Notes: generated by a model not told the origin, from the sequence alone. Positions 8,774-16,110 are shown, numbered from the stretch's first letter. The stretch is 32,406 nucleotides of DNA from Lachnospiraceae bacterium (GCA_022781515.1 JALETI010000227.1:1-32406), one strand, 5' to 3'. Numbers and translations are program-made.

Positions 8774-8920
8774 TCCTGATCAATTTCATAATAGTGGAAA
8801 TTACAATAATACTACGGTAAAGAACAACCAAAACAATTATATTACAGACTGAAAACACGGTCCTGATCACAGAAGCAATTTTTCAATGAAATACTCCTGA
8901 TCATTTCTGTAAACACGACC
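8774..8920. promoter_or_regulatory. Repeated motifs upstream of the AraC-type gene (candidate operator)
   Basis: TCCTGATCA occurs three times (8774-8782, 8861-8869, 8895-8903), the first overlapping the regulator's ribosome site. CTGAAAACACGGTC (8849-8862) and CTGTAAACACGACC (8907-8920) match at 11 of 14 positions. Paired direct repeats are the usual target form for AraC-family proteins. No strong sigma-A promoter stands out; TTGTTT with TATTAT at 19 nt on the minus strand is a weak candidate. Confidence 0.45.
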
Positions 8921-8941
8921 CTATATTCAGAATTTTTCAAT

Positions 8942-8977
8942 AATGTAGAAGACCGTTTTAACACAGTCTCCTACATT
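8942..8977. repeat. Inverted repeat between permease and regulator genes
   Basis: AATGTAG-a-AGAC and GTCT-c-CTACATT form an 11-of-12 bp dyad around a 12-nt loop. There is no T-tract on either strand, so an operator is as likely as a processing hairpin. The rest of 8763-9059 holds the repeats listed separately and no gene that I can see. Confidence 0.45.
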
Positions 8978-8999
8978 GTAATAAGATGAGGTGAATAAC

Positions 9000-9031
9000 T
9001 GGTGTCTGCGCCCATAGTTCCACAGACACCA
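9000..9031 (-). terminator. Hairpin after the permease gene, possible weak terminator
   Basis: Perfect 9-bp stem TGGTGTCTG / CAGACACCA with a 14-nt loop, about 30 nt after the second permease stop. The bases downstream on the minus strand (AGTTATTCACC) are not a proper T-tract, so it may be a 3' stabilising hairpin or a weak terminator before the regulator gene. Confidence 0.5.
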
Positions 9032-9059
9032 TGTTATAAACTTGGTTCAGCAGACCATT

Positions 9060-9899
9060 TTACAGCTTGCCGCCGGATGTAGCAATACCTTCGATAAACT
9101 GTTTCTGGAAAATCAGATACAGAACGATCATAGGCAGACATGCCATCAGCGCTGCTGCCATCAGTTCGGGATAGTTATTGGAGAACTGACCCTGCATCTT
9201 TGCCAGACCGGCTGACAAAGTCGTGCTGGATGCGTTGGATGCAACGATCATGGGCCACATCAGATCCTTGAATGCAAATACTGCTGTAAAGATACCCAGA
9301 GATACCATTGCAGATCTTGTCAGCGGAGCCATGATCAGCAGGAACTTCTGACCGATATTGCATCCGTCAATACCTGCCGCTTCTTCCAGATCTTTGGGCA
9401 GACCCTGATAGCCGGTTTTCAGCAGGAATGTACCAAAAGCAGTAACCATACCGGGGAATACCAGACCGAAAATGGTGTTCAGTCCATGCAGGTTGGAAAC
9501 CATGATGTACTGAGGAATGATGAAAATCTGTCCGGGAACCATCATCTGAATCAGAACCAGTGAGAACAGGAAGTTCTTTCCGGGGAATTTCAGACGTCCG
9601 AATGCGTATCCTGCCATGGTAGCTGTTAATACGGCACATACCACACGGAAGAAGATCATCAGTAATGTGTTCTTATACAGATAAAAGAAATTATAACTCT
9701 TCCATACGGATTTGAAATTAGCCAGATTCCATGAGCTGGGGAAAATGATAAAAGGATTTACTGAAGTTGATTCCGAAATTGTTTTAAATGCTGTCAGGAG
9801 CATCCATGCGAAGGGGACAATCATAGTGATTGAGGCACAAATCAGGATGACATGAATGACAGCCTGAACAACTTTTTTCTTAGCTGCATAACTTTCCAT
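9060..9899 (-). CDS. Sugar ABC transporter permease, MsmG/MalG type
   Basis: Inner-membrane subunit of a CUT1 oligosaccharide importer, 279 aa with six predicted membrane segments. The cytoplasmic loop EAAGIDGCNIGQKFLLIMAPL (residues about 173-193; first part EEAAGIDG) is the EAA motif that docks onto the ATPase, and the ending EGIATSGGKL is typical of MalG-type subunits. The start ATG has AGGAGG at the normal distance and lies 11 nt after the other permease. With the upstream permease and lipoprotein it forms the transporter; the ATPase is encoded 5 kb downstream in the same locus. Substrate is inferred as an alpha-galactoside from the adjacent GH36 gene. Confidence 0.95.
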   Translation of the reverse strand: MESYAAKKKVVQAVIHVILICASITMIVPFAWMLLTAFKTISESTSVNPFIIFPSSWNLANFKSVWKSYNFFYLYKNTLLMIFFRVVCAVLTATMAGYAFGRLKFPGKNFLFSLVLIQMMVPGQIFIIPQYIMVSNLHGLNTIFGLVFPGMVTAFGTFLLKTGYQGLPKDLEEAAGIDGCNIGQKFLLIMAPLTRSAMVSLGIFTAVFAFKDLMWPMIVASNASSTTLSAGLAKMQGQFSNNYPELMAAALMACLPMIVLYLIFQKQFIEGIATSGGKL

Positions 9900-9910
9900 T
9901 CAAAAACCTC

Positions 9911-10816
9911 CTAATTGTAGAATACCCATTTCTTCTCAGATGCCTGAAGAAGTTTGGTGATACCCAGAATAATTACCAGCATGACCATAACAATGGCAGC
10001 ACCGTAACCACGGTTTGCTTTGGTGAATGCATAGTCATAGAACAGATATACAACAGTCTGTACGGATTTCAGTGCCTGATTGGTGTTATCCATTACCATG
10101 TAGATCAGGTCGAATACCTGCAGTGCACCAATGATACGAGTCTGAAGAATAAAGAATAATGTAGGGCTTAACAGCGGAATCGTGATGTAGAAGAACTGGC
10201 TGATACCGGTTGCACCGTCAATATCAGCTGCTTCATAGTAATCATGGGGGATTTCCTGAAGACCGGAGATAAACAGGATCATATTGTAACCGACAATTGA
10301 CCACACACCGATGATTGCAATGGCAATCCACGCTACTCTGCTGTCAGATACCCATGCAATATCGGTACCAAACAGATGATTCAGTAAACCAAATTTCTGA
10401 TTGTACAGGAATTTCCAGACCATTGCCACTGCTGCAGGAGCTGCAACCATGGGCAGGAAGAAAATGGTACGATAACCACCGCGGAACGCAATCTTACGGT
10501 TCAGGAATACCGCAAGAATCAATGCGAATACAACTGAAAAAGGCACCTCGATGATCGCATATTTAAATGTGTTCACCAGACTTCCCCAGAATTCACCTGA
10601 CTGAAGAACCTTGGAATAGTTATCGAAACCTACAAATACATTACCTATACCAAAGTTACCTGTCTTACAAAACGACTGATAAACCGTGTAAAAAATCGGA
10701 TAGAAGTTTAATACGATCAGACCGATCATAGTGGGGGCAACAAAAGCAAGACCCCAGATGGCTTCGTTCTTCTCTGCTTTTGTCATCTTCTTCCGAGTTG
10801 TTTTGGGAGCACTCAT
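9911..10816 (-). CDS. Sugar ABC transporter permease, MsmF/MalF type
   Basis: Second membrane subunit of the CUT1 importer, 301 aa with six membrane segments. The short hydrophilic N-terminus rich in lysine (TTRKKMTKAEKNEA) precedes the first segment, and the EAA loop is visible as YYEAADIDGATGISQFFYITIP (about 216-237; key part EAADIDGA). The length is that of MsmF-like proteins lacking the large periplasmic loop of enteric MalF. The ATG has GGAGGAGG upstream. It follows the binding-protein gene after a 95-nt gap containing a stable hairpin, an arrangement that normally gives more binding protein than permease. Confidence 0.95.
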   Translation of the reverse strand: MSAPKTTRKKMTKAEKNEAIWGLAFVAPTMIGLIVLNFYPIFYTVYQSFCKTGNFGIGNVFVGFDNYSKVLQSGEFWGSLVNTFKYAIIEVPFSVVFALILAVFLNRKIAFRGGYRTIFFLPMVAAPAAVAMVWKFLYNQKFGLLNHLFGTDIAWVSDSRVAWIAIAIIGVWSIVGYNMILFISGLQEIPHDYYEAADIDGATGISQFFYITIPLLSPTLFFILQTRIIGALQVFDLIYMVMDNTNQALKSVQTVVYLFYDYAFTKANRGYGAAIVMVMLVIILGITKLLQASEKKWVFYN

Positions 10817-10851
10817 GTGTTTTCCTCCTCCTTTGATTATTTCATACAGAA

Positions 10852-10874
10852 GCCTGTCAGTTTAACTGACAGGC
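10852..10874. other. Intercistronic stem-loop between binding-protein and permease genes
   Basis: Perfect 9-bp stem GCCTGTCAG / CTGACAGGC with a TTTAA loop. It has no T-tract in the direction of transcription, so it is more likely an mRNA 3'-end stabiliser that protects the binding-protein message than a full terminator. Confidence 0.75.
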
Positions 10875-10911
10875 CCCTGTCCTAATCAAGTCAAATAATC
10901 AGCAAAACAGA

Positions 10912-12228
10912 TTATTCGTTAGCCAGTGCTTCGTTCATTTCTGCTGCCAGAGCATCCAGAACCTTATCTGCTGTAGAAGGATCATTCCATACTTCTACCA
11001 GAGCAGGCCGATATGTATCCCATCTGGAAGTATACTTGGAGTAGGGACGGAATACCAGAGTACCTTCTTCTTCCATTCTCAGGAATGCAGAAATATCCAT
11101 GCCTTCAAATGCATTTGCAAATGCGTCAGAGCATCCCTTATAACCTGCCATGGTAACACCCAGTTCAGCCTGCTTCAGCTGCATATCCTTGGATGTGAAC
11201 CATTCGATCAGGCTCCAGCAGGCATCCGGATTCTTTGTATCACTGGAAGCAGCCCATCCAAGGCCGTTGTACATGGTACATCTTTCGCCTTCGTCAGCCT
11301 GTCCGTTGCCGTTTGCATCATAGTAAGGCAGTAAAGCCCATCCATACTGGTCACGATGATCATCCTGATAGAAAGTATTGATCATCCAGGAACCCTGTGT
11401 GATCATACCGGCCATCTGGTTGTTAAACAGAACGTCTGTACCGTTTTCAGCAACCATAGCCTGAGAGCAGAATACATCGCTGCAGAGTTTACCGATAAAT
11501 TCAAAGGCTTTCTTGGTGTTGGGATCATCCCAGCCGGACTTCTTATGATCTTCTGTGATAACACATCCGCCGTAATCGTAGATGATATTCCAGTAACCAT
11601 CCTGGTCATTGGAAGTATTCATAACCGCACCGTAATATTCACCGTTACCTGCTTCTGTAATCTTCTTACCTGCTTCATAGTAATCATCCCAGGTCCAGTC
11701 ATCTGTGGGATAAGCAACACCTGCTTTATCAAAGATAGCTTTGTTATAAAGCAGAGCGATGGTATCATGATCCTTCGGTACTGCATACTGTTTGCCGTCC
11801 ATGGAGTACAGGGTGGTGATACCTTCATAGTAGTTGGACAGATCTGTAACTTCAGACTTGGAGATATAGTCGGTCAGATCCAGTAATTTGTCTGCTTCCA
11901 TATACATCTGTACGTTGTTGGAATGCATCCAGAATACGTCGGGCATTTCACCGCCGGATGCACCAGCTTCAAGAAGTGTCCAGTAATCATCCCAGGTAAC
12001 AACCTGAATGTTTACCTTGATTCCACTCTGTTCCGTCCAGAGATCAGCGATTTCCTGAAGACCTTTTAACTGTGTGTTGTCCCAGATCTTCACTTCAATA
12101 ACATCACTTCCGCCAGCAGAGCTGTTGCCGCCGGAGTTGCTGTCAGATGAGCCGCCGCCACATGCAGCCAGTGACATTGCCATTGCGCCAGTCAGAGCCA
12201 AAGCCATAAATCTTTTACTCTTTTTCAT
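10912..12228 (-). CDS. Extracellular sugar-binding lipoprotein (CUT1, MsmE-like)
   Basis: Captures the oligosaccharide outside the cell and delivers it to the permeases. The N-terminus has a lysine-rich start, a hydrophobic signal segment and a lipobox LAAC with the lipid-modified Cys at residue 23, followed by a Gly/Ser linker (GGGSSDSNSGG). The mature part has the family-1 solute-binding pattern, e.g. WDDYWTLLEAGASGGEMPDV and YAVPKDHDTIALLYNKAIF. Length 438 aa is normal. The ATG at 12228 has AGGAGG 6 nt upstream. It is the first gene of the operon, downstream of an AT-rich promoter region with no good -35 box, consistent with activator-dependent transcription. Substrate specificity is inferred from the neighbouring alpha-galactosidase. 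Confidence 0.95.
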   Translation of the reverse strand: MKKSKRFMALALTGAMAMSLAACGGGSSDSNSGGNSSAGGSDVIEVKIWDNTQLKGLQEIADLWTEQSGIKVNIQVVTWDDYWTLLEAGASGGEMPDVFWMHSNNVQMYMEADKLLDLTDYISKSEVTDLSNYYEGITTLYSMDGKQYAVPKDHDTIALLYNKAIFDKAGVAYPTDDWTWDDYYEAGKKITEAGNGEYYGAVMNTSNDQDGYWNIIYDYGGCVITEDHKKSGWDDPNTKKAFEFIGKLCSDVFCSQAMVAENGTDVLFNNQMAGMITQGSWMINTFYQDDHRDQYGWALLPYYDANGNGQADEGERCTMYNGLGWAASSDTKNPDACWSLIEWFTSKDMQLKQAELGVTMAGYKGCSDAFANAFEGMDISAFLRMEEEGTLVFRPYSKYTSRWDTYRPALVEVWNDPSTADKVLDALAAEMNEALANE

Positions 12229-12650
12229 ATAGTTCCTCCTAATAATGTAAATAATTTGTAACCCCTGAGTTAACTTTCTTCAGGGAAGGTACTTTCATAT
12301 TACATGAGGAGAAGTCCGGCTTACATGGTATAATGTAATATAAACATGTACTTTTGTTATATTCATCCCTTTCTCTTTTTTTACTAAGAATCTGTATATT
12401 ATTTTGTTAATATTCCCGATTTTACGTTTTTTTCTGTTAATATATCCAATTTTTCTTTTGAATACACCCGTTTCATTTCGTTTTTATCAATAAAACATAT
12501 TTCTTTTCCAAAAAAAATGCCATCAAAAAATAATCGTTTTTACAAAAAAAACTAACAAAAATGCACATTTCAAATTTTACACAAATAAATCACACATAAT
12601 TTGTCCTGTGCATAGATTAATATGAAAACGGCTGTTGAAGGTGGAGCGAA
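12229..12650. promoter_or_regulatory. AT-rich divergent intergenic region between transporter operon and sigK
   Basis: 422 bp without a gene, strongly AT-rich. On the transporter side, ATATTACAT (12297-12305) and ATGTAATAT (12333-12341) form an inverted repeat, with a further TTACAT at 12321, around a possible -10 (minus-strand CATTAT); no matching -35 is seen. A small hairpin CCCTGA/TCAGGG (12263-12285) lies in the presumed 5' UTR. Between 12510 and 12561 five A- or T-tracts recur about every 11 bp, suggesting curved DNA. A possible sigK promoter is listed separately. Confidence 0.6.
12593..12619 (+). promoter_or_regulatory. Candidate sporulation-type promoter for sigK
   Basis: CATAGATTA at 12611-12619 fits the mother-cell -10 pattern CATAnnnTA, with AC dinucleotides 15-17 nt upstream as expected for a SigK -35. 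It resembles the SigE -10 as well, but no SigE -35 is visible. Transcription would start about 25 nt before the ATG. Confidence 0.35.
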
Positions 12651-13271
12651 ATGATTGCCTTTTTAAATCCTCTCTCTTCCGAAGAAGAATCAAAATATCT
12701 CAGAGAGGCTGCGGCCGGTAACAGAAATGCCCGGAAAAAACTGATTGAACATAATATGCGTCTGGTTGCACATATCGCAAAAAAATATACTTCCACAGCC
12801 CGTGAGCCGGAAGATCTGATATCCATCGGAACAGTAGGTCTGATCAAAGGGATTGATACCTACAGCGAAAGAAAAGGAAGCCGTCTGGCTACATACTGTG
12901 CCAGATGTATTGAAAATGAAATCCTGATGCAGCTTCGTTCTGATAAAAAAAGAAATCGTGAAGTATCTCTGTTTGAACCAATCGGAACAGATCGTGAGGG
13001 AAATGAAATTAATCTATGTGACATTCTGGAAAATAATGAAAAAGACATTCTGGATCTGCTGATCACAAAACAGGCACTGGCCAAACTGCAGCCATCCCTT
13101 TTTTCCTGTCTGAAAACACGAGAACGATCCGTCCTGAATATGCGGTATGGTCTGAACGGATCTCAGGAGCTGACTCAACGGGAAATAGCATCAAAGATGA
13201 ATGTCAGTCGAAGTTATATCAGCCGAATCGAAAAATCCGCATTGATGAAACTTCGGCAGGAACTGAACTGA
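12651..13271 (+). CDS. sigK: RNA polymerase sigma factor SigK (late mother-cell sporulation)
   Basis: Directs RNA polymerase to late mother-cell sporulation genes. The 206-aa protein has region 2 (LIEHNMRLVAHIAKKY, then EDLISIGTVGLIKGID and ARCIENEILMQLRS), the SigK-like linker PIGTDREGNEINLCDIL, and region 4 with LTQREIASKMNVSRSYISRIE. Only five residues (MIAFL) precede the NPLSSEEE block, where Bacillus SigK has a cleavable pro-sequence. An in-frame TGA stop lies 12 nt before the ATG (12636-12638), so no longer N-terminus is possible. The factor is therefore probably made active, as in clostridia lacking the SpoIVFB processing step. GGTGGA upstream is an adequate ribosome site. No skin-like element interrupts the gene. 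Confidence 0.88.
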   Translation: MIAFLNPLSSEEESKYLREAAAGNRNARKKLIEHNMRLVAHIAKKYTSTAREPEDLISIGTVGLIKGIDTYSERKGSRLATYCARCIENEILMQLRSDKKRNREVSLFEPIGTDREGNEINLCDILENNEKDILDLLITKQALAKLQPSLFSCLKTRERSVLNMRYGLNGSQELTQREIASKMNVSRSYISRIEKSALMKLRQELN

Positions 13272-13295
13272 GTTGTATTTGAATAAAACGCTGAT

Positions 13296-13396
13296 AAAGC
13301 CAGGTAATATAACCGCCTGCCATCCATTTCCGATTCATCAGAAACAGGATTGCCGATACAACGTATTTCAGCAGTTATACTTACACTGGCTTTTTT
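13296..13396 (+). terminator. Long-stem terminator after sigK
   Basis: AAAGCCAGGTAATATAAC pairs with GTTATA-c-TTAC-a-CTGGCTTT, giving 18 pairs with two single-base bulges around a loop of about 62 nt, and runs into TTTTTT on the plus strand. The loop is unusually large for an intrinsic terminator. GTTGTAT (13273-13279) can also pair with ATACAAC inside the loop, giving an alternative fold. Confidence 0.65.
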
Positions 13397-13419
13397 GATG
13401 TCTGCAATACAAAATGAAA

Positions 13420-14016
13420 TCAATCGTTTATGATATGTCCAAGATCCACATGCTTTCGAATCATATTATTGTACATGTGCTCCCATAATATTTCCGATCC
13501 TTTTGCAGTATTTTTATTCCGGTTCATGATCTGATGAAGATGAACACCATGTTCGACCCAGGATTTTCCATTTGATGCATCATTCAGGATCAGGGGCTGT
13601 ATGTTGTCCATGGTGCGGGCAAACCGGGATTCTGCAGTTTCACATGCTTCAAATTCTTCCCACAGGGCACGTAATTTCGTCCCCTGATCTTCCGGAAGGA
13701 TTCCAAAGATCCGATCTGCTGCTTTTACTTCTCTCTCCCGCTGGGTGCTCTTTGCAGCATCATCATACGCATACGTATCCCCGGCATCAATCTCAACCAG
13801 ATCATGAATCAGCAGCATCATAATGGTTTTCAGTACATCGATCTCCTCATTGGCGTATTCGCAGAGCAGAAAGGTCATGATCGCCATATGCCATGCGTGC
13901 TCCGCATCATTTTCCTTACGACTGCCATCGGAAAGGTAGGTCTGCCGACCAATCATTTTTTCTTTGTCAATTTCACGGCAGAATTCAATTTGTTGTTCCA
14001 GTCTTGTTTGATTCAT
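13420..14016 (-). CDS. HD-domain phosphohydrolase, YfbR/HDDC2-like 5'-nucleotidase
   Basis: A 198-aa cytoplasmic HD-domain protein. The metal-binding residues are visible as H in AEHAWHMA (about residue 40), HD in LIHDLVEIDAGD (71-72) and a later D in the MDNIQP segment. The layout, including DAGDTYAYD and the helical C-terminus, fits the YfbR/HDDC2 family, which removes phosphate from (deoxy)nucleoside 5'-monophosphates. Substrate is not certain from sequence. It is a single gene between sigK (convergent) and the TtcA-family gene (divergent); the ATG has AGGA at about 9 nt. The tail ends on the far side of the long hairpin after sigK, which could also stop its transcript. Confidence 0.82.
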   Translation of the reverse strand: MNQTRLEQQIEFCREIDKEKMIGRQTYLSDGSRKENDAEHAWHMAIMTFLLCEYANEEIDVLKTIMMLLIHDLVEIDAGDTYAYDDAAKSTQREREVKAADRIFGILPEDQGTKLRALWEEFEACETAESRFARTMDNIQPLILNDASNGKSWVEHGVHLHQIMNRNKNTAKGSEILWEHMYNNMIRKHVDLGHIIND

Positions 14017-14155
14017 CTTTTCGTATCCTCGTCTTTCTATACCATCTTTTGGTTCTGCACTCCATCCGGATCATAGTTGTTTCGCAAATCGAATCCGGTG
14101 CCAAATCTCTGCAAACGTGATTTGAACAAATGGAACGCAAAACATCATTTCCGTT

Positions 14156-14161
14156 ATTATA
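14156..14161 (-). promoter_or_regulatory. -10 element for the HD-domain gene
   Basis: Minus-strand TGTATAAT, an extended -10; no clear -35 at 17 nt. It would leave a 5' UTR of about 130 nt. Confidence 0.35.
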
Positions 14162-14203
14162 CAGGAAACAACTGGAATTGGCGAGCAAATTAACGAAATC
14201 AAC

Positions 14204-14232
14204 TTGCATGTCCGGTTTCTTTCCTGTAAAAT
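14204..14232 (+). promoter_or_regulatory. Sigma-A promoter for the TtcA-family gene
   Basis: TTGCAT (14204-14209), 17-nt spacer, TAAAAT (14227-14232). Transcription from here would start downstream of the ORF-track start codon, which supports the later ATG at 14276. Confidence 0.55.
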
Positions 14233-14275
14233 GCTGTTTGAAACGATTAGAAAACTGACAAGGATTGAAATAAAT

Positions 14276-15001
14276 ATGAAATTACAACAATTATACAGCT
14301 ACACACGTCGTGCAATTGATGATTACGGAATGATTGAGGAAGGTGATCGGATCGCCATCGGCATATCCGGAGGAAAAGACAGTCTCACTCTCCTGTATGC
14401 TCTGCATGGGCTACGCAGATTTTATCCCAGAAAATTTGAAATCGAAGCCATTACTGTCCATATGGGATATGAGGGTTTTGACCTCTCACCGATTCAAAAT
14501 CTGTGCAGAGATCTGGATATCCACTATTCCATTGTCGATACGGAAATCAAAAAGATCGTTTTTGATATTCGAAAAGAGGAAAATCCCTGTGCACTCTGTG
14601 CCACATTGCGAAAAGGAGCTTTCAACAACTATGCTGCTTCCATCGGGTGCAATAAGGTGGCGTACGCACACCATAAAGATGATATCGTGGAGACCATGCT
14701 GATGTCCCTTCTTTTTGAAGGACGATTTCATTCTTTTTCTCCGGTAACCGGGCTGGATCGATCCGGTCTGACCGTAATTCGTCCGCTTATGTATGTGAAA
14801 GAATCCGATATCATAGGTTTTACAAACAAAATGAATCTGCCTGTATGTAAAAATCCCTGTCCCGCTGATGGTCATACACAGAGAGAAGAAATGAAAAACA
14901 TCCTGAAGGAACTGAATCAGAAATATCCCGGCTGTAAAGAAAGAATGTTTACCGCAATCTGCAATGGGCATATTCCTTCCTGGCCGGAGAAAGTAAGGTA
15001 A
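14276..15001 (+). CDS. TtcA-family PP-loop ATPase (tRNA 2-thiolation type)
   Basis: Member of the TtcA/CTU1 group, which activates tRNA bases with ATP for sulfur transfer. The PP-loop SGGKDS is at residues 31-36. A CxxC pair (C105/C108 in NPCALC) and a later cysteine pair (VCKNPC, 191/195) match the cysteines that hold an Fe-S cluster in TtcA. I use ATG 14276 (MKLQQLYSY), because the promoter at 14204-14232 and the conserved N-terminus argue against the ORF-track start at 14204. AAGGA lies about 11 nt upstream. Length is 241 aa, somewhat shorter than enteric TtcA. It is 3 nt ahead of the recombinase gene, so both are co-transcribed; a functional link is not obvious. Confidence 0.85.
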   Translation: MKLQQLYSYTRRAIDDYGMIEEGDRIAIGISGGKDSLTLLYALHGLRRFYPRKFEIEAITVHMGYEGFDLSPIQNLCRDLDIHYSIVDTEIKKIVFDIRKEENPCALCATLRKGAFNNYAASIGCNKVAYAHHKDDIVETMLMSLLFEGRFHSFSPVTGLDRSGLTVIRPLMYVKESDIIGFTNKMNLPVCKNPCPADGHTQREEMKNILKELNQKYPGCKERMFTAICNGHIPSWPEKVR

Positions 15002-15004
15002 TCT

Positions 15005-16063
15005 ATGTCTGACAACAAATCACGTCCTTATCACGAACAGATTGATATTGAAAATACAATCCGGCTCCGTGAACTGATTGCGGAACTCCCCGGATTTGTA
15101 CGCGACTTCTTCCGGGGGATTGAACAGACCACTTCCTCCAAAACACGGATTGCTTATGCCTATGATCTGAGGATTTTTTTTCATTATCTGAAGGAAAACC
15201 GTCCGGATCTGGAAGACATCCCGATTGCAGATCTGACTCCTGCCTATCTGGAAACCCTGAAGCCGGCTGATCTGGAAGAATATATGGAGTATCTGAAATA
15301 TTACCACAAAGGCGATGAAGATCGACTGAATCAGACAAGGGGAATTATGCGTAAAATATCTTCCCTGAAGGCATTTTACAACTATTTTTATCGGAGAGAA
15401 GTGATTCAGTACAATCCGGCTGCCCTGGTGGAACTTCCAAAGGATCATGAAAAGCCCATCATCCGTCTGGATGCAGATGAAGTGGCTGTCCTGCTGGATT
15501 CTGTGGAACAGGGCGACCATCTGACCAGACAGCAGAAAAACTTTCACAACAAAACCAGAACAAGGGATCTTGCTATTCTGACCATGTTATTAGGTACCGG
15601 AATTCGTGTTTCCGAATGTGTCGGACTGGATATTACGGATCTTGACTTTAAAAACTCCGGGTTTAAAATCCATCGAAAAGGCGGAAAAGAAGTCATACTC
15701 TATTTTGGCGATGAAGTGGAGGAAGCACTCCTTGATTATCTGGAAGAACGGAAGACCATCATACCCTGTGAAGGATCGGAAAATGCTCTGTTTCTCTCCC
15801 TCCAGAAAAAACGAATCAGCGTCCGCTCCGTTGAAAAACTGGTAAAAAAATACACACAGGCTGTTACTTCGTTAAAAACCATAACCCCCCATAAACTGCG
15901 CAGTACCTTTGGTACCCAGCTTTATCAGGAAACCGGAGATATTTATCTGGTGGCAGATGTACTGGGGCATTCCGATGTCAATACAACCAGAAAACACTAT
16001 GCCGCCATCGAGGATCAGAAACGAAGACAGGCCAGAAACAAGGTTCATCTGCGAAGGGATTGA
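15005..16063 (+). CDS. Tyrosine recombinase, XerS-like
   Basis: A 352-aa tyrosine recombinase. The catalytic set is complete: Arg201 (GTGIRVSE), Lys225 (HRKGGKE), His296 and Arg299 (TPHKLRST), His322 (VLGHSDV) and the nucleophile Tyr332 (RKHYAAI). An N-terminal SAM-like core-binding domain occupies about residues 25-150. The length, the insert with NKTRTRDLA and the SVEKLVKKY segment resemble streptococcal XerS, the single-recombinase chromosome dimer resolution system, more than XerC/XerD. No excisionase, phage gene or attachment site surrounds it, so a housekeeping role is likelier than a mobile element. I did not find a dif-like site in the window. The start has weak AGGTAA upstream and is coupled to the preceding gene. 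Confidence 0.88.
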   Translation: MSDNKSRPYHEQIDIENTIRLRELIAELPGFVRDFFRGIEQTTSSKTRIAYAYDLRIFFHYLKENRPDLEDIPIADLTPAYLETLKPADLEEYMEYLKYYHKGDEDRLNQTRGIMRKISSLKAFYNYFYRREVIQYNPAALVELPKDHEKPIIRLDADEVAVLLDSVEQGDHLTRQQKNFHNKTRTRDLAILTMLLGTGIRVSECVGLDITDLDFKNSGFKIHRKGGKEVILYFGDEVEEALLDYLEERKTIIPCEGSENALFLSLQKKRISVRSVEKLVKKYTQAVTSLKTITPHKLRSTFGTQLYQETGDIYLVADVLGHSDVNTTRKHYAAIEDQKRRQARNKVHLRRD

Positions 16064-16073
16064 AGCTTTTTTT

Positions 16074-16110
16074 GAACAAAAAAGACAGGAGAACCCTGTC
16101 TTTTTTGTTC
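16074..16110. terminator. Bidirectional terminator between recombinase and LysM genes
   Basis: Perfect 16-bp stem GAACAAAAAAGACAGG / CCTGTCTTTTTTGTTC with a 5-nt loop, giving T-runs on both strands between convergent genes. Confidence 0.92.

Noticed and set aside
8763-8870. Hydrophobic 36-residue N-terminus on the AraC-type regulator as a membrane anchor
   Set aside because: A good AGGAGAG ribosome site precedes ATG 8762 and the extension carries the repeated TCCTGATCA motif, so it is leader DNA.
12622-12637. CcpA (cre) site before sigK, ATGAAAACGGCTGTTG
   Set aside because: Only the left half matches the cre consensus; the right half is poor and the gene is not a carbon-catabolic one.
14204-14275. 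N-terminal extension of the TtcA-family protein
   Set aside because: A TTGCAT-17-TAAAAT promoter covers the extension and the conserved protein begins at 14276.
15005-16063. Integrative element around the tyrosine recombinase
   Set aside because: Neighbours are housekeeping genes of normal composition, with no attachment repeats or phage/conjugation genes.
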